The notes below the pieces were generated by a model that saw only the letters and a program-made list of their open reading frames with translations, made no database searches and was not told the origin of the DNA. Positions 1-9,687 of a stretch of DNA of 64,000 nucleotides are shown piece by piece. How positions within the stretch are numbered: the stretch's first letter is position 1; every line of letters starts with the position of its first letter. The position numbers and the translations under genes were made by a program. This DNA comes from Microvirga lotononidis (lineage in GTDB: Bacteria; Pseudomonadota; Alphaproteobacteria; Rhizobiales; Beijerinckiaceae): the NCBI RefSeq assembly GCF_034627025.1, contig NZ_CP141048.1:2740001-2804000 (forward strand), written 5' to 3'.

Positions 1-559
1 CTTCTTCGGCGGCTGGATCGATCTTGCGATCCAGCGTCTGATCGAGCTGCTGCGATCGATTCCGACCATTCCTCTCTGGATGGGCTTCGCGGCCGCAATC
101 CCCGTGGGTTGGCCGCCGCTTCGGACCTACTTCGTCATCACGCTGATCGTATCGTTGATCGGCTGGACCAGCCTTGCGCGTGAGGTGCGCGGAAAGTTCC
201 TGTCCCTGAGGAACGAGGATTTCGTCATTGCCGCGCGTCTCGACGGCATGAGTGAGATCGGCATCATCTTCCATCACTTGGTTCCGTCCTTCATCAGCCA
301 CATCATCGCGACACTGACGCTGGCCATTCCCTCGATGATCCTGGCCGAGACGGCGCTTTCCTTCCTCGGCATCGGTCTGCAACCACCGATCATCTCCTGG
401 GGCGTCCTGTTGCAGGAGGCGCAGAACATCCGCGCGGTCGCTCAGGCGCCCTGGCTGCTCTTCACGCCTGCCGCCGCCATTGTCATCTCGGTTCTCGCCC
501 TCAACTTCCTCGGCGATGGCCTCCGCGATGCCGCAGATCCTTACGAGTCGGTGTCATGA
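1..559 (+). CDS. ABC transporter permease, DppC/OppC type (5' truncated by window edge)
   Basis: The open frame runs in from the left edge, so the N-terminus is missing. The visible part of about 185 residues contains the binding-protein-dependent permease loop (EAA region, near LDGMSEIGIIFHHLVPS) and hydrophobic segments typical of the second permease of peptide/nickel/opine-type importers, ending FLGDGLRDAADPYE, a C-terminus usual for DppC-like proteins. The stop TGA overlaps the ATG of the double ATPase gene (ATGA), indicating translational coupling. The enolase-superfamily enzymes downstream suggest that the substrate is a sugar acid or oligosaccharide rather than a peptide; that is inference. 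Confidence 0.88.
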   Translation, partial: FFGGWIDLAIQRLIELLRSIPTIPLWMGFAAAIPVGWPPLRTYFVITLIVSLIGWTSLAREVRGKFLSLRNEDFVIAARLDGMSEIGIIFHHLVPSFISHIIATLTLAIPSMILAETALSFLGIGLQPPIISWGVLLQEAQNIRAVAQAPWLLFTPAAAIVISVLALNFLGDGLRDAADPYESVS

Positions 560-2256
560 GCATGACGAAGGATACTATTCTCGAAGTGCGGGACCTCAGG
601 ACGGTTTTCCCGACCCGCACCGGCCCCTTCATGGCAGTCGACGGCGTGTCGTTCGAACTGAAACGTGGCCAGACGCTCTGCGTCGTGGGCGAATCCGGTT
701 CCGGCAAGTCGGTGACGGCTCGGTCGATCCTGCAGATCGTCGACAGGCCCGGGCGGATCGAGAGCGGGACCGTGCTGCTCACGCGGGCGGACGGCTCCAC
801 CACCGATCTCGCCAAGCTCGACCCACGAGGAAAGGAGATCCGCAGTGTTCGCGGCAAGGAGATCGCCATGATCTTCCAGGAGCCGATGAGCTCGCTCTCA
901 CCGGTTCACCGCATCGGCACGCAGATCGGCGAGGCGCTACGCATCCATTTCGGCACGCCCAAACACCAGCAGCGCGAGCGCGTTCTCGAACTTCTGCGAC
1001 AGGTGGAGATCCCGCGGCCGGAATCCGCCATCGACCGCTACACCTTCGAGTTCTCAGGCGGCATGCGTCAGCGCGTGATGATCGCCATGGCGCTCGCCTG
1101 CAACCCATCCGTGCTGATCGCCGACGAGCCGACCACGGCACTCGACGTCACGACCCAGGCCGAAATTCTGGACCTCATCAAGAAGCTGCAGCAGAGCCAC
1201 GGCATGGCCGTGCTCTTCATCACCCATGACATGGGCGTCGTCGCCGAAATCGCCGATGAAGTCCTCGTCATGTATCGTGGCAAAGTGATGGAGCGCGGAA
1301 CCGTCGAGCAGATCTTCCACGCGCCGCAGGATGCGTATACTCGCCGGCTGATCGGCTCCGTGGTGAAGCTTGAGAAAAAGGCCGAGATACGCCTGTCGCG
1401 TCCAGCAATACCGGCTGAGACCCCGCCGCTTCTCGACGTGCGAAATCTCTCGTTGACATTCCCCTCGGGCCTCAGGGCGGTCGACGACGTTTCGTTGATC
1501 GTGCGTCCCGGCGAGACGCTCGGTATCGTCGGAGAATCCGGATCCGGCAAGACCACGATGGGACGCTGCCTGCTGCGCATCTACGACGCTCAGTCGGGCA
1601 CCATCGATTATCGTCGAACCGATGGTCAAACGGTCGATATCCGCACGACCGACAAGGGAACGCTGGTCAAGATCCGCCGTGAAGTCCGCATGATCTTCCA
1701 GGATCCTGTGGGGTCACTCAGCCCGCGCAAGACCGTGGGAGATATCATTGCCGAGCCGCTGAAGATCGCCGGCATGAAGGGCGGGGTCCTCAACGAGCGT
1801 GTCGCCGATCTGATGCAGCAGGCGGGGCTCGAGCCGGCCTGGCGTGAGCGCTATCCGCATGCCTTCTCCGGCGGTCAGCGGCAGCGCATCGGCATTGCCC
1901 GGGCGATCGCCTTGAATCCGAGGCTCATCATCGCCGACGAGGCGACGTCGGCGCTCGACGTCTCTCTGCGGTCGCAAATGCTCGACCTCATGATGAAGCT
2001 GCAGGACGAACTCGGACTCTCCTACGTGTTTATATCCCACGATATGTCGGTGATCCGCTACATGTGCGACCGGGTCGCGGTCATGTACCGGGGCAAGATC
2101 GTCGAGGTGGGCGAGACCGATCAGGTCGTCAACGATCCGGCACACGATTACACCCGAGCGCTTCTTTCCGCCATTCCCCATCCCGATCCACGCAATCGGC
2201 GCATCCACAATCGGTTTCGGTACGATTCCGGCCGCACGCTCTCAGCCAACGGATAA
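556..2256 (+). CDS. ABC transporter ATP-binding protein, fused DppD-DppF type
   Basis: 566 residues with two complete ATPase halves. The first has Walker A GESGSGKS near residues 45-52 and signature FSGGMRQR near 166. The second has Walker A GESGSGKT near 326 and signature FSGGQRQR. Each half is followed by the C-terminal oligopeptide/dipeptide extension (YTRRL..., [14 protein letters not shown]). It energises import with the upstream permease. Fusion of the two ATPases in one chain is common in alphaproteobacterial importers of this class. It starts within the permease stop codon and is followed 4 bases later by the mannonate dehydratase gene, so all four genes probably form one operon. Confidence 0.93.
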   Translation: MSMTKDTILEVRDLRTVFPTRTGPFMAVDGVSFELKRGQTLCVVGESGSGKSVTARSILQIVDRPGRIESGTVLLTRADGSTTDLAKLDPRGKEIRSVRGKEIAMIFQEPMSSLSPVHRIGTQIGEALRIHFGTPKHQQRERVLELLRQVEIPRPESAIDRYTFEFSGGMRQRVMIAMALACNPSVLIADEPTTALDVTTQAEILDLIKKLQQSHGMAVLFITHDMGVVAEIADEVLVMYRGKVMERGTVEQIFHAPQDAYTRRLIGSVVKLEKKAEIRLSRPAIPAETPPLLDVRNLSLTFPSGLRAVDDVSLIVRPGETLGIVGESGSGKTTMGRCLLRIYDAQSGTIDYRRTDGQTVDIRTTDKGTLVKIRREVRMIFQDPVGSLSPRKTVGDIIAEPLKIAGMKGGVLNERVADLMQQAGLEPAWRERYPHAFSGGQRQRIGIARAIALNPRLIIADEATSALDVSLRSQMLDLMMKLQDELGLSYVFISHDMSVIRYMCDRVAVMYRGKIVEVGETDQVVNDPAHDYTRALLSAIPHPDPRNRRIHNRFRYDSGRTLSANG

Positions 2257-2260
2257 ATCG

Positions 2261-3469
2261 ATGAAAATCACTGAGGTCAAAATTATCGTCTGCTCGCCCG
2301 GGCGCAACTTCGTCACCGTCAAGATCTTCACCGACGAAGGGCTGACCGGCGTCGGTGACGCGACGTTGAACGGGCGTGAGCTGGCTGTCGCATCCTATCT
2401 GCAGGACCATCTCGCGCCGCTTCTGATCGGCCGCGATCCAAGGCGTATCGAAGACATTTGGCAATATTTCTACAAAGGGGCCTATTGGCGCCGCGGTCCC
2501 GTGACCATGGCGGCCATCGCCGGCATCGATACCGCGCTTTGGGACATCAAGGCCAAGGCTGCCAATATGCCTCTTTACCAGCTCCTCGGAGGAGCGAGCC
2601 GCGAGAAGGTGCTGTGCTACACCCATGCTCAGGGACGCGACATCGCCGAAGCCGTAGAGGCCGTCGGAAAGCGCAAGGAGCAGGGCTACAAGGCCATCCG
2701 CGTCCAGGTCGGCATCCCCGGACTTCCGGACGTGTACGGCACCGGCGCCAAATCGGTGACGAACAACGCGCTCGACGACGCGGTGCCCCATGAGGAAACT
2801 TGGTCAACGTCGAAGTACCTGCGCTATGTTCCGGAACTCTTCAAGGCGGTACGGGAGGCCCATGGCTGGGATATCGAACTCCTGCACGACACTCACCATC
2901 GTTTGACGCCCATCGAAGCCGCCCGGCTCGGCAAGGATCTCGAATTCGCTCGCCTGTTCTGGCTCGAGGACGCGGTGGCGGCCGAGCACCAGGAGGGCTT
3001 CCGGCTGATCCGCAAACATACGACGACGCCCTTGGCAGTCGGCGAGGTGTTCAACACGATCTGGGACGCACGACTCCTCATGGAGGAACAACTCATCGAC
3101 TATATCCGCATGACGACCGTGCATGCAGGCGGCGTCACGGCCCTGCGGCGCATCATGGACTTCGCGAGCGTCTACAATGTCCGCACCGCTTGCCACGGCG
3201 CGATGGACATGTCGCCGATCTGCCTCGGAGCGAACCTCCACCTCGACCTGTGGGTTCCGAACTTCGGTATCCAGGAATATTCCGGCTATCTGCCGCAGAT
3301 CCTCGAAGTCTTCCCGAGCGCCTGGAGCCTGTCCGACGGCTACCTGCATCCGGGCGAGGCTGTTGGTCATGGCGTCGATATCGATGAAAGGCTGGCGGAG
3401 AAATATCCGTATCAGCGGGCCTATCTGCCGGTGAACCGTCTGGAAGACGGCACCCTGTGGCACTGGTAA
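2261..3469 (+). CDS. manD: D-mannonate dehydratase (ManD/RspA family, enolase superfamily)
   Basis: 402 residues, the usual ManD length. Expected enolase-superfamily residues are present at the positions known for ManD: Y159 (general base), D210 and H212 in [10 protein letters not shown]236 in WLEDAVA, E262 in AVGEVFN and H312 in ACHGAMD. The C-terminus ([11 protein letters not shown]) is the conserved ManD/RspA ending. The expected reaction is D-mannonate to 2-keto-3-deoxy-D-gluconate, a step in glucuronate breakdown. Some family members are low-activity gluconate dehydratases, so the precise substrate needs assay. It is cotranscribed with an ABC importer and another dehydratase. Confidence 0.9.
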   Translation: MKITEVKIIVCSPGRNFVTVKIFTDEGLTGVGDATLNGRELAVASYLQDHLAPLLIGRDPRRIEDIWQYFYKGAYWRRGPVTMAAIAGIDTALWDIKAKAANMPLYQLLGGASREKVLCYTHAQGRDIAEAVEAVGKRKEQGYKAIRVQVGIPGLPDVYGTGAKSVTNNALDDAVPHEETWSTSKYLRYVPELFKAVREAHGWDIELLHDTHHRLTPIEAARLGKDLEFARLFWLEDAVAAEHQEGFRLIRKHTTTPLAVGEVFNTIWDARLLMEEQLIDYIRMTTVHAGGVTALRRIMDFASVYNVRTACHGAMDMSPICLGANLHLDLWVPNFGIQEYSGYLPQILEVFPSAWSLSDGYLHPGEAVGHGVDIDERLAEKYPYQRAYLPVNRLEDGTLWHW

Positions 3470-3481
3470 TTCGAGGACGAG

Positions 3482-4636
3482 ATGAAGATCACTGCGATCA
3501 AGAGCTATGCCGTCAAGGTCGGCATTCGAAACCAGCTTCTGGTGAAGGTCGAGACGGACGAGGGCATCTCCGGCTGGGGTGAGAGCGGCCTTTCGGGCCG
3601 CGAGAAAGCCGTCGTCGGTGCACTCGAACACTATGCGGAATTCCTGCGCAGGCGGGACCCGTTCAAGATCGGCGCGCTGTGGCAGGAGATGTACCGCAGC
3701 CAGTATTTCGAAGGCGGCCGCGTGCTGCAGGCGGCGATTTCGGCCATCGACATCGCGCTGTACGACATTAAGGGAAAAGCTCTTGGTGTACCGGTCTATG
3801 AACTGCTGGGCGGCAAGCAGCGCGAACGTATTCCCACTTTCGCGACCACCTTCGCGGAGCCCGGCCCGGCGATGATCGAGCAGGCCCAGATGCTCGTCGA
3901 GCATGGTTGGACGGCGATGCGCCTCTCGCCGTCGGGCCATGAGAACAAGGATACCTACGAGCCGCGCGAGCACATCGCGACCACGGCGAAATGGTGCGTG
4001 AAGGCTCGCGAGGCGCTGGGTGAGGACGTCGTTCTGGGCATCGACTACCACCATCGCCTCAGCGTCGCGGAGGCAGCGAGTTTCTGCCAGAAGATGCCGT
4101 CCGGCACCCTCGATTTCCTGGAGGAGCCGATCCGCGACGAGTCGCCGAGTTCCTATGAGGCGCTGCGCCGCCTGACCGACATCCCTTTTGCGATCGGCGA
4201 GGAATTCGCCTCGAAGTGGCAGTTTCAGCCTTACATCGAGCGCGATATCCATCAGTTCAATCGTCTCGACGTCTGCAATGTCGGCGGCTTGACGGAATCG
4301 ATGAAGGTCGCGGCCTGGAGCGAAACTCATTACGTCGACATGATGCCGCATAATCCCCTCGGTCCAGTCTGCACGGCGGCAACGATCCATTTCTCCGCAG
4401 CCGTACCGAACTTCTCCTGGCTCGAAACCCGCGCGAGCCCTGCGGAAACGCATCTCGGTTTCGACAATTCGGACTTCTTCCCTGTTCAGCCACGGCTTGT
4501 GGGGGCGCATTATCCGGTTCCCGATGCACCCGGACTCGGGATCGAGGTCAACGAGGAGCTGATCGCAAAGCAGAGCTTCGAGTTCTGGGAGGCGCCGCAT
4601 CTGCGGAGGAGGGATGGCTCGGTCACCAATTGGTGA
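3482..4636 (+). CDS. Mandelate racemase/muconate lactonizing family dehydratase, galactonate-dehydratase-like
   Basis: 384 residues. Metal ligands D188, E214/E215 and E240 and catalytic histidines H190/H191 (GIDYHHRLS) and H290 (MMPHNPLGPV) follow the pattern of D-galactonate dehydratase DgoD; the PHNPLGP block is characteristic of that group. The probable reaction is dehydration of a hexonate to a 2-keto-3-deoxy acid. The gene lies 12 bases after manD, ends the operon, and is followed by an interspersed repeat. Substrate assignment is by family only; fuconate or other aldonates are possible. Confidence 0.82.
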   Translation: MKITAIKSYAVKVGIRNQLLVKVETDEGISGWGESGLSGREKAVVGALEHYAEFLRRRDPFKIGALWQEMYRSQYFEGGRVLQAAISAIDIALYDIKGKALGVPVYELLGGKQRERIPTFATTFAEPGPAMIEQAQMLVEHGWTAMRLSPSGHENKDTYEPREHIATTAKWCVKAREALGEDVVLGIDYHHRLSVAEAASFCQKMPSGTLDFLEEPIRDESPSSYEALRRLTDIPFAIGEEFASKWQFQPYIERDIHQFNRLDVCNVGGLTESMKVAAWSETHYVDMMPHNPLGPVCTAATIHFSAAVPNFSWLETRASPAETHLGFDNSDFFPVQPRLVGAHYPVPDAPGLGIEVNEELIAKQSFEFWEAPHLRRRDGSVTNW

Positions 4637-4676
4637 CGTCCAAACGCGGCGGAGTGGGACTGCATCTCGATCATGC

Positions 4677-4773
4677 CTAGAGCATTTTTCGGTGAAGTGG
4701 GTCGGGTTCACCGTCAAAAAATGCGGCCAAGCAAAGAGGAGACCTGTTTCCAATGTCGTGGAAGCAGCTCTAG
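4677..4773. repeat. Interspersed rhizobial-type repeat, copy 1
   Basis: A 97-base element bounded by CTAGAGC and GCTCTAG, containing GCATTTTTCGGTGAAGTGG and AAAAATGCGG (an internal imperfect inverted pair). It closely matches the copy at 6865-6961. It lies in the 375-base gap 4637-5011 between the dehydratase and the exporter genes. The rest of this gap holds no convincing gene; a GC-rich inverted repeat lies near 4918-4950. Confidence 0.8.
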
Positions 4774-5011
4774 CCTGAAAAGGGATGCATCCAGTTCAGG
4801 CGACAAGCATTGGCCATAATCCGCGCCGGGTCGATGGGGGAAACTAATGCCGACCTGGGGACACGTATCGGAGTCTCGACCCGCCTATCTGGTGCTACTG
4901 GCAGCCAAGCTGCTCGGGGTCACGAAGCCGGCGAGCGCCGGCCCGTGATCTGATAGCGGAGTATGCATCTCTCAACTGGACGAGGAGGCTCGAACTCCCA
5001 TCTTAAAGGGG

Positions 5012-6868
5012 ATGGTCGCTTCCGTTCCTCCCGTCAGCCGCCCCCTGCGTGAGCGGGTCGGCGCCTTGCGTCACGTCCCATCGCTGCTTCGTCTGGTCTG
5101 GCAGGCCAGCCCGGGGCTCACGATCGCGAGCTTCGGGCTGCGCCTGAGCCGCTCATCCCTGCCTATTCTTGTCCTCTATGTCGGCAAACTCATCATCGAC
5201 GAGGTCGTGGCTCAGTCCCGGCTTCCCTCGCCAGGTGTAAGCCTCGGCGATTGGATCGGGAGCGGCCGGCTCGATATTCTCGGCGGGCTGGTCTTCCTGG
5301 AGTTGGTGCTGGCGATCCTGGCCGATCTCCTGGGGCGGGCCAGTACCCTTGTCGACAGTCTCCTGTCGGAACGCTACAGCAATTTCGCCAGCATACGCCT
5401 GATGGAGCATGCGACGACGCTGGATCTCGAGCAGTTCGAGAGCAGCGATCAGCAGGATCGGCTGGAACGTGCCCGCCGTCAGGTCACCGGGCGGACGACC
5501 CTCCTGACCCAGATTTTCGGGCAGGTCCAGGACGTTCTCACGGTCCTTTCGCTCGCCGCGGGCCTTCTCGCTTACGCGCCGTGGCTCATCGTTCTGATTA
5601 TTCTTGCTCTCCTGCCAGCCTTTGTCGGCGAGGTGCATTTCAACGCCCAGGGCTATCGGCTCAACTATTTCCGCACGCCGGAACGACGGCAGCTCGATTA
5701 CATCAGGTATCTCGGCTCAAGCGTCGAGACAGCGAAGGAGATCAAACTCTTCGGACTGAATGCCTTCCTGGTCGAGCGTTTCAGAGGCTTCGCGGACCGC
5801 ATGTATGTGGAGAACCGGCGACTCGCTGTCCGTCGGGCCGCGTGGGGCACGCTCTTCGCGGCGCTCGCGTCATGCGCCTATTACCTGGCCTATGCCCTGA
5901 TCGTCTGGCGGACGGTGCAGGGAGAGTTCAGCATTGGCGATCTGACGTTCCTGTCAGGCTCTTTCCTGCGCCTGCGCGGTCTCCTTGAGGATTTGCTTCT
6001 GGGTTTTTCCCAGATTGCCGGGCAGGCATTGTACCTGGAGGATCTGTTCTCCTTCTTCGACGTCAGCCCGAGCATCGCATCGCCGCCGAACCCGCGGCCG
6101 TTCCCGCAGCCCTTGCGGTCGGGCATCGTATTCGAGAACGTGGGTTTCCGGTATCCGGAATCCGATCGCTGGACGGTCCGTCACCTGAGCCTGACCCTGA
6201 AAGCCCGAGAGGTTGTGGCTCTGGTCGGGGAGAATGGGGCCGGCAAGACGACGATCGTGAAGCTTCTTGCCCGCCTCTACGATCCGAGCGAGGGACGGAT
6301 CCTCCTCGACGGCCACGATCTGCGGGAATACGATCTGGCCGACCTGCGGCGCCATATCGGCGTCATCTTCCAGGATTTCGTGCGGTTTCATTTCACGGCC
6401 GGCGAGAACATCGGGACGGGGCAAATCGAGGACACCGATAATCGCAGCCGGATCCAGCAGGCGGCGGAGCGCAGCCTTGCCGATCGCATCATCCAGCGCC
6501 TCCCCCGAGGCTATGACCAGCCGCTCGGCAAGCGGTTCAATGAGGGGGCGGACCTCTCCGGGGGCGAATGGCAGAAGATCGCCATCGCACGCGCTTACAT
6601 GCGGGATGCCGATGTACTGATCCTGGACGAGCCGACCGCTGCCCTCGATGCCCGCTCGGAATACGAGGTCTTCCAGCGATTCCGGGATCTCAGTCAGGAA
6701 AAGACCGCGGTGCTGATCTCGCACCGGTTCTCGACGGTGCGCATGGCGGACCGGATTCTCGTTCTGGAGAACGGGCGGGTCGTAGAGGCCGGTTCGCACG
6801 AACAGCTCGTTGCCTCGGGCGGGCGTTACGCTGAGCTGTTCGAGCTGCAAGCTTCCGGCTATCGCTAG
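5012..6868 (+). CDS. ABC exporter-type half transporter (fused permease and ATPase)
   Basis: 618 residues. An N-terminal exporter-type membrane domain of about 340 residues is followed by an ATPase domain with Walker A GENGAGKTT near residue 410, signature LSGGEWQK and Walker B ILDEPTAALD. The family (MsbA/YojI-like half transporters) works as a dimer in the inner membrane, usually exporting lipids, peptides or drugs; the substrate is not inferable. The ATG at 5012 has AAGGGG only 1-2 bases upstream, so the start is uncertain by a few codons. The stop codon TAG lies inside the CTAGAGC terminus of repeat copy 2. Confidence 0.88.
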   Translation: MVASVPPVSRPLRERVGALRHVPSLLRLVWQASPGLTIASFGLRLSRSSLPILVLYVGKLIIDEVVAQSRLPSPGVSLGDWIGSGRLDILGGLVFLELVLAILADLLGRASTLVDSLLSERYSNFASIRLMEHATTLDLEQFESSDQQDRLERARRQVTGRTTLLTQIFGQVQDVLTVLSLAAGLLAYAPWLIVLIILALLPAFVGEVHFNAQGYRLNYFRTPERRQLDYIRYLGSSVETAKEIKLFGLNAFLVERFRGFADRMYVENRRLAVRRAAWGTLFAALASCAYYLAYALIVWRTVQGEFSIGDLTFLSGSFLRLRGLLEDLLLGFSQIAGQALYLEDLFSFFDVSPSIASPPNPRPFPQPLRSGIVFENVGFRYPESDRWTVRHLSLTLKAREVVALVGENGAGKTTIVKLLARLYDPSEGRILLDGHDLREYDLADLRRHIGVIFQDFVRFHFTAGENIGTGQIEDTDNRSRIQQAAERSLADRIIQRLPRGYDQPLGKRFNEGADLSGGEWQKIAIARAYMRDADVLILDEPTAALDARSEYEVFQRFRDLSQEKTAVLISHRFSTVRMADRILVLENGRVVEAGSHEQLVASGGRYAELFELQASGYR

Positions 6869-6961
6869 AGCATTTTTCAGTGAAATGGATCCGGTTCGTC
6901 GTCGAAAAATGCGGTTCCACAAAGAAGAGAGCTGTTCCCACGCAAGTGGGAACAGCTCTAG
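6865..6961. repeat. Interspersed rhizobial-type repeat, copy 2
   Basis: 97 bases, the same length and termini (CTAGAGC...GCTCTAG) as copy 1 at 4677-4773, with matching internal blocks GCATTTTTC and AAAAATGCGG. The left end supplies the stop codon of the exporter gene. The right half forms a long perfect hairpin (listed separately) between convergent genes. Confidence 0.82.
6928..6959. terminator. Long hairpin within repeat copy 2, probable bidirectional terminator
   Basis: Arms AGAGCTGTTCCCAC and GTGGGAACAGCTCT are perfectly complementary (14 bp) around a GCAA loop. The hairpin lies between the convergent exporter and GntR genes. There is no long T-run, so termination is inferred from position and stem strength. 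Copy 1 carries only a degraded version of this stem. Confidence 0.5.
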
Positions 6962-6967
6962 GCTGCT

Positions 6968-7669
6968 TCAGTCGGCCGGATTCGACTGCCTCGCCAAAAG
7001 GTTCCGCTCCACGCTCTGCAAATGAGTGCGCATGGCTGCTGCAGCGGCATTCATGTCACGGTTCTCGATGGCCGTGATGATCATCTCATGCTCGGTGAAG
7101 CTGTGATGGTCGGGCTCCGGCTTGACCGGGTTCGACCGGAGGCGCCCCCAGGTGACTGCCCGGCGTAGAGCGTTCAGCATGTCGAACAATCCGAGCAACG
7201 GCGTGTTCTGTGTCGCCTCGGCGATCGTGCGGTGGAGGCGGGTATCCCAGTTCTCGTATTGCCGCCACGTGGCTGCTTCCCGCGTCCGGGTCTGGCACAG
7301 CCTCAGCTCGGCGAGATGCATCGGCGTCGCCGTCAGAGCGGCCGCCCTGGCGATCTCGGGCTCGATCACAAGGCGCGCACGCATCAGCTCCGCCGGATTG
7401 GTCCGCTTCGCCAGGGCCGCAATATCGGAAAGGCTGTCGGTAGGGCGGTTTCCCAGGAATGTGCCTTTCCCGACATGACGCCAGATCTGCCCCTCGCTCT
7501 CAAGCGTTCCGAGGGCCTTTCTCAGCTCCGTCCGCGTGACCCCAAGGGCAACGGCGAGATCCCGTTCGGGCGGCAGTCGGCCATCTTCAGGCAGCTCGGC
7601 CTGCGCGAGATATGCCCGCAACTGGGTGACGATACCCCGATTGGATGCTGCTTCATTGTACATTTGCAT
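6968..7669 (-). CDS. GntR-family transcriptional regulator, FadR subfamily
   Basis: 233 residues: an N-terminal winged helix (about 10-75, with LPPERDLAVALGVTRTELRKAL) and an all-helical FCD-type effector domain (about 85-225) with histidines and acidic residues such as LHRTIAEA and HEMIITAI that bind a metal or carboxylate ligand in this family. It is transcribed divergently from the importer operon at 7845. Inverted repeats at 7680-7700 and 7766-7786 lie in the shared gap, so it probably represses both itself and the operon. The inducer is unknown, likely a carboxylic acid. Confidence 0.88.
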   Translation of the reverse strand: MQMYNEAASNRGIVTQLRAYLAQAELPEDGRLPPERDLAVALGVTRTELRKALGTLESEGQIWRHVGKGTFLGNRPTDSLSDIAALAKRTNPAELMRARLVIEPEIARAAALTATPMHLAELRLCQTRTREAATWRQYENWDTRLHRTIAEATQNTPLLGLFDMLNALRRAVTWGRLRSNPVKPEPDHHSFTEHEMIITAIENRDMNAAAAAMRTHLQSVERNLLARQSNPAD

Positions 7670-7679
7670 CTGGTTGTCT

Positions 7680-7700
7680 CAACCAATTTAGGATTGGTTG
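7680..7700. promoter_or_regulatory. Probable GntR operator 1
   Basis: Perfect inverted repeat with arms CAACCAAT and ATTGGTTG separated by TTAGG. It lies 11 bases upstream of the gntR start. The same symmetry and spacing recur at 7766-7786. Confidence 0.65.
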
Positions 7701-7765
7701 GATCTTCTAGCGAAATACTGCAATGCGTCAACAGAAATAATGCTTGACACCATCTCAGCCAATTG

Positions 7766-7786
7766 CAACCAATACGATATTGGTCG
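7766..7786. promoter_or_regulatory. Probable GntR operator 2 with upstream -35-like TTGACA
   Basis: CAACCAATACGATATTGGTCG matches operator 1 (CAACCAATTTAGGATTGGTTG) in both arms with the same 21-base span. A TTGACA at 7744-7749 lies just upstream, so a repressor bound here would cover the downstream part of the importer promoter. No good -10 is visible. Confidence 0.6.
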
Positions 7787-7844
7787 ACAAAGGTTCGGCC
7801 GAACCTAAGAGCGGGTGAACCGCCTAAAACAATGGGAGAGAAAC

Positions 7845-8840
7845 ATGTTCAAGAGCATCATGGGCTTGAAGACCAGCGCCGCAGCGATCGTGATTGGTGT
7901 GGCACTCTCGGCATCGAATGCTGCAGAGGCGGCCAAGGTTCGTGTGGTATATGGCGACATTCCGAGCGTGGAGTCCCTGCACCTTCTCGCGGCCTTCGAA
8001 CGAGCCAAGGAACAGGGCGTCGATATCGAGATGACCTATCTGAAGTCCGAGGACATCGCCGCTCAGGCTGTGGTCGGCGGGCAGGCGGATATCGGCGTCG
8101 GCGGTCCTTACGCCCTCGTCCAGAAGGTCAAGGCCCCGATCCGGATGTTCATGCAGCTTTCGACGCTGCGCTTCTACCCGGCCGTCAACGGCGAGTTCTA
8201 CAAGACCTGGAAGGATCTCAACGGGCAGGAGGTCGCCGTTCACTCCCGCGGTTCCGGCACGGAGGCCATCATGAAACTGATGGAGCAGCGGCAGGGCATC
8301 AAGTTCTCCAAGATCAGCTACATTCCAGGCGCCGAGGTGCGTACGGGCGCCCTGCTTCAGGGCAACGTCAAGGCCAGCATCGTCGATTCCTCCGGCCGCC
8401 GTCTGCTCGAGACCCAAGCCCCCGGCAAGTTCGTCATCCTGCCGCTCGAAGGAGTGAAAGCGACGGACGAGGCTCTGTTCGCCAACACGAACTTTCTTGA
8501 GAAGAACGCAGCGGATGTCGATAAAATCGTCGAGGCCATTCTCACCACCTGGCGCGAGGTGACGGCCAATCCGGCCGTGATTTCCGAGTGGCGCGCCAAA
8601 TACAAGCTGCTGCCGGACTTGCCTGCGGCGCAAGCCGCCGACATCGGGCCTTATTTCGATGAGCTCGCGAAAGGCAAAGCATTTCCGCTGAATGGGGGTG
8701 GCGCCGAAGCCGCGAAGGACGACTTCGCCTTCTACACCCTGTCGGGCCAGCTCACGGGTGAAGCCTCCAGCCTCAAGGTCGAGGACTTCTGGGACACTCG
8801 TCCGCTGGATCGCGTCCTGGCCAAAGTCGGCTCCAAGTAA
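7845..8840 (+). CDS. ABC transporter substrate-binding protein, NitT/TauT (SsuA-like) family
   Basis: 331 residues from the ATG at 7845, chosen because GGGAGAG lies 4-10 bases upstream and the product then begins with a signal peptide (MFKSIMGLKTSAAAIVIGVA...AEA). An in-frame start at 7815 lacks these. The mature part follows the SsuA/ThiY fold: RVVYGDIPSVES, a GGQADIGVGG hinge block and RGSGTEAIMKL. It is the periplasmic receptor for the permeases and ATPase downstream; the ligand is unknown. The neighbouring fumarylacetoacetate-hydrolase-type enzyme suggests a carboxylate or aromatic-derived acid rather than a sulfonate. Confidence 0.87.
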   Translation: MFKSIMGLKTSAAAIVIGVALSASNAAEAAKVRVVYGDIPSVESLHLLAAFERAKEQGVDIEMTYLKSEDIAAQAVVGGQADIGVGGPYALVQKVKAPIRMFMQLSTLRFYPAVNGEFYKTWKDLNGQEVAVHSRGSGTEAIMKLMEQRQGIKFSKISYIPGAEVRTGALLQGNVKASIVDSSGRRLLETQAPGKFVILPLEGVKATDEALFANTNFLEKNAADVDKIVEAILTTWREVTANPAVISEWRAKYKLLPDLPAAQAADIGPYFDELAKGKAFPLNGGGAEAAKDDFAFYTLSGQLTGEASSLKVEDFWDTRPLDRVLAKVGSK

Positions 8841-8852
8841 GGCGCCGACATC

Positions 8853-9686
8853 ATGATGGTTTCCTCTCACGTGAACGGCCCCGCGCGGGCCGTCCATTCG
8901 CCGGCAGGGTGGGGCTTGAGCCTCAGCCGCCTGTTCACAAGCCACCCGATCGCCGTAAGAGCAGGCTCTCTGGGACTCTTCTTCCTGATCTGGGAGATCG
9001 CCGGGCGTGTGCCGATCAGTTACGCGTTTCCGACCTTCCTCGAGACACTTTACGCCTTCGTCGCGATGCTCCTCGATGGAAGCCTCCTGGCGGCCTACGG
9101 GTCTACCGTTCAGCCTCTGATCATCGGCATCGCGATCTCAGCGGTGGTAGGAGTGGGGCTCGGCATCGTCATGGGCTTGTCGCGCAAGGCGGAATGGCTC
9201 GTTGCACCCCTGTTCATCGTTCTTCAGTCGGCCCCCATGGCGGCCCTCATTCCGCTCATCACGTTCGTGTATGGCATCGGCCTGGTGGCAAAGACCCTTG
9301 CCGTCATCATGCTCGCCCTGCCGGTGATCGTCCTGAACGGCTACAAGGCCGTTAGGAACGCCAATCCTTCGCTGGTGGCCATGTGCCGGTCGTTCCAGGG
9401 GACACGTGTCCAGCAGATCACCAAGGTCATCATTCCCGATGCCAGTCCGGTCATCTTCGCCGGATTGCGCCTCGGCCTCGCTGCGGGATTCATCGGCGTC
9501 ATCCTGGCCGAGCTCCTGATTACACCGACCGGGATCGGGGATCTCATCACCTATCATCGTTCGGTTGCCAACTACGCGGAAATGTATGCCGCCGTCGTTT
9601 CCATCATCCTGGTCTCGACCCTGACGCTCGCCGCACTCGAGGCATTCGAGGTCCGTGTGCTGCGCCCTGAAAAGAAGAGAGGCTGA
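8853..9686 (+). CDS. ABC transporter permease, NitT/TauT (SsuC) type, first of two
   Basis: 277 residues with about six hydrophobic segments and the permease coupling motif in the region CRSFQGTRVQQITKVIIPDASP. It starts 12 bases after the binding protein gene and ends within the ribosome-binding region of the ATPase gene. A second, different permease follows the ATPase, so the channel may be a heterodimer, unlike the usual SsuC homodimer. Confidence 0.87.
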   Translation: MMVSSHVNGPARAVHSPAGWGLSLSRLFTSHPIAVRAGSLGLFFLIWEIAGRVPISYAFPTFLETLYAFVAMLLDGSLLAAYGSTVQPLIIGIAISAVVGVGLGIVMGLSRKAEWLVAPLFIVLQSAPMAALIPLITFVYGIGLVAKTLAVIMLALPVIVLNGYKAVRNANPSLVAMCRSFQGTRVQQITKVIIPDASPVIFAGLRLGLAAGFIGVILAELLITPTGIGDLITYHRSVANYAEMYAAVVSIILVSTLTLAALEAFEVRVLRPEKKRG

Positions 9687-9687
9687 C

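Noticed and set aside
2804..4753. 649-codon open frame antisense to the two dehydratase genes
   Set aside because: Shadow of GC-rich coding sequence. The plus-strand frames have complete catalytic residues and operon spacing.
4847..4949. 34-codon ORF in the gap before the exporter gene
   Set aside because: Composition and lack of coupling give no support beyond a start and GGGGGAAA upstream.
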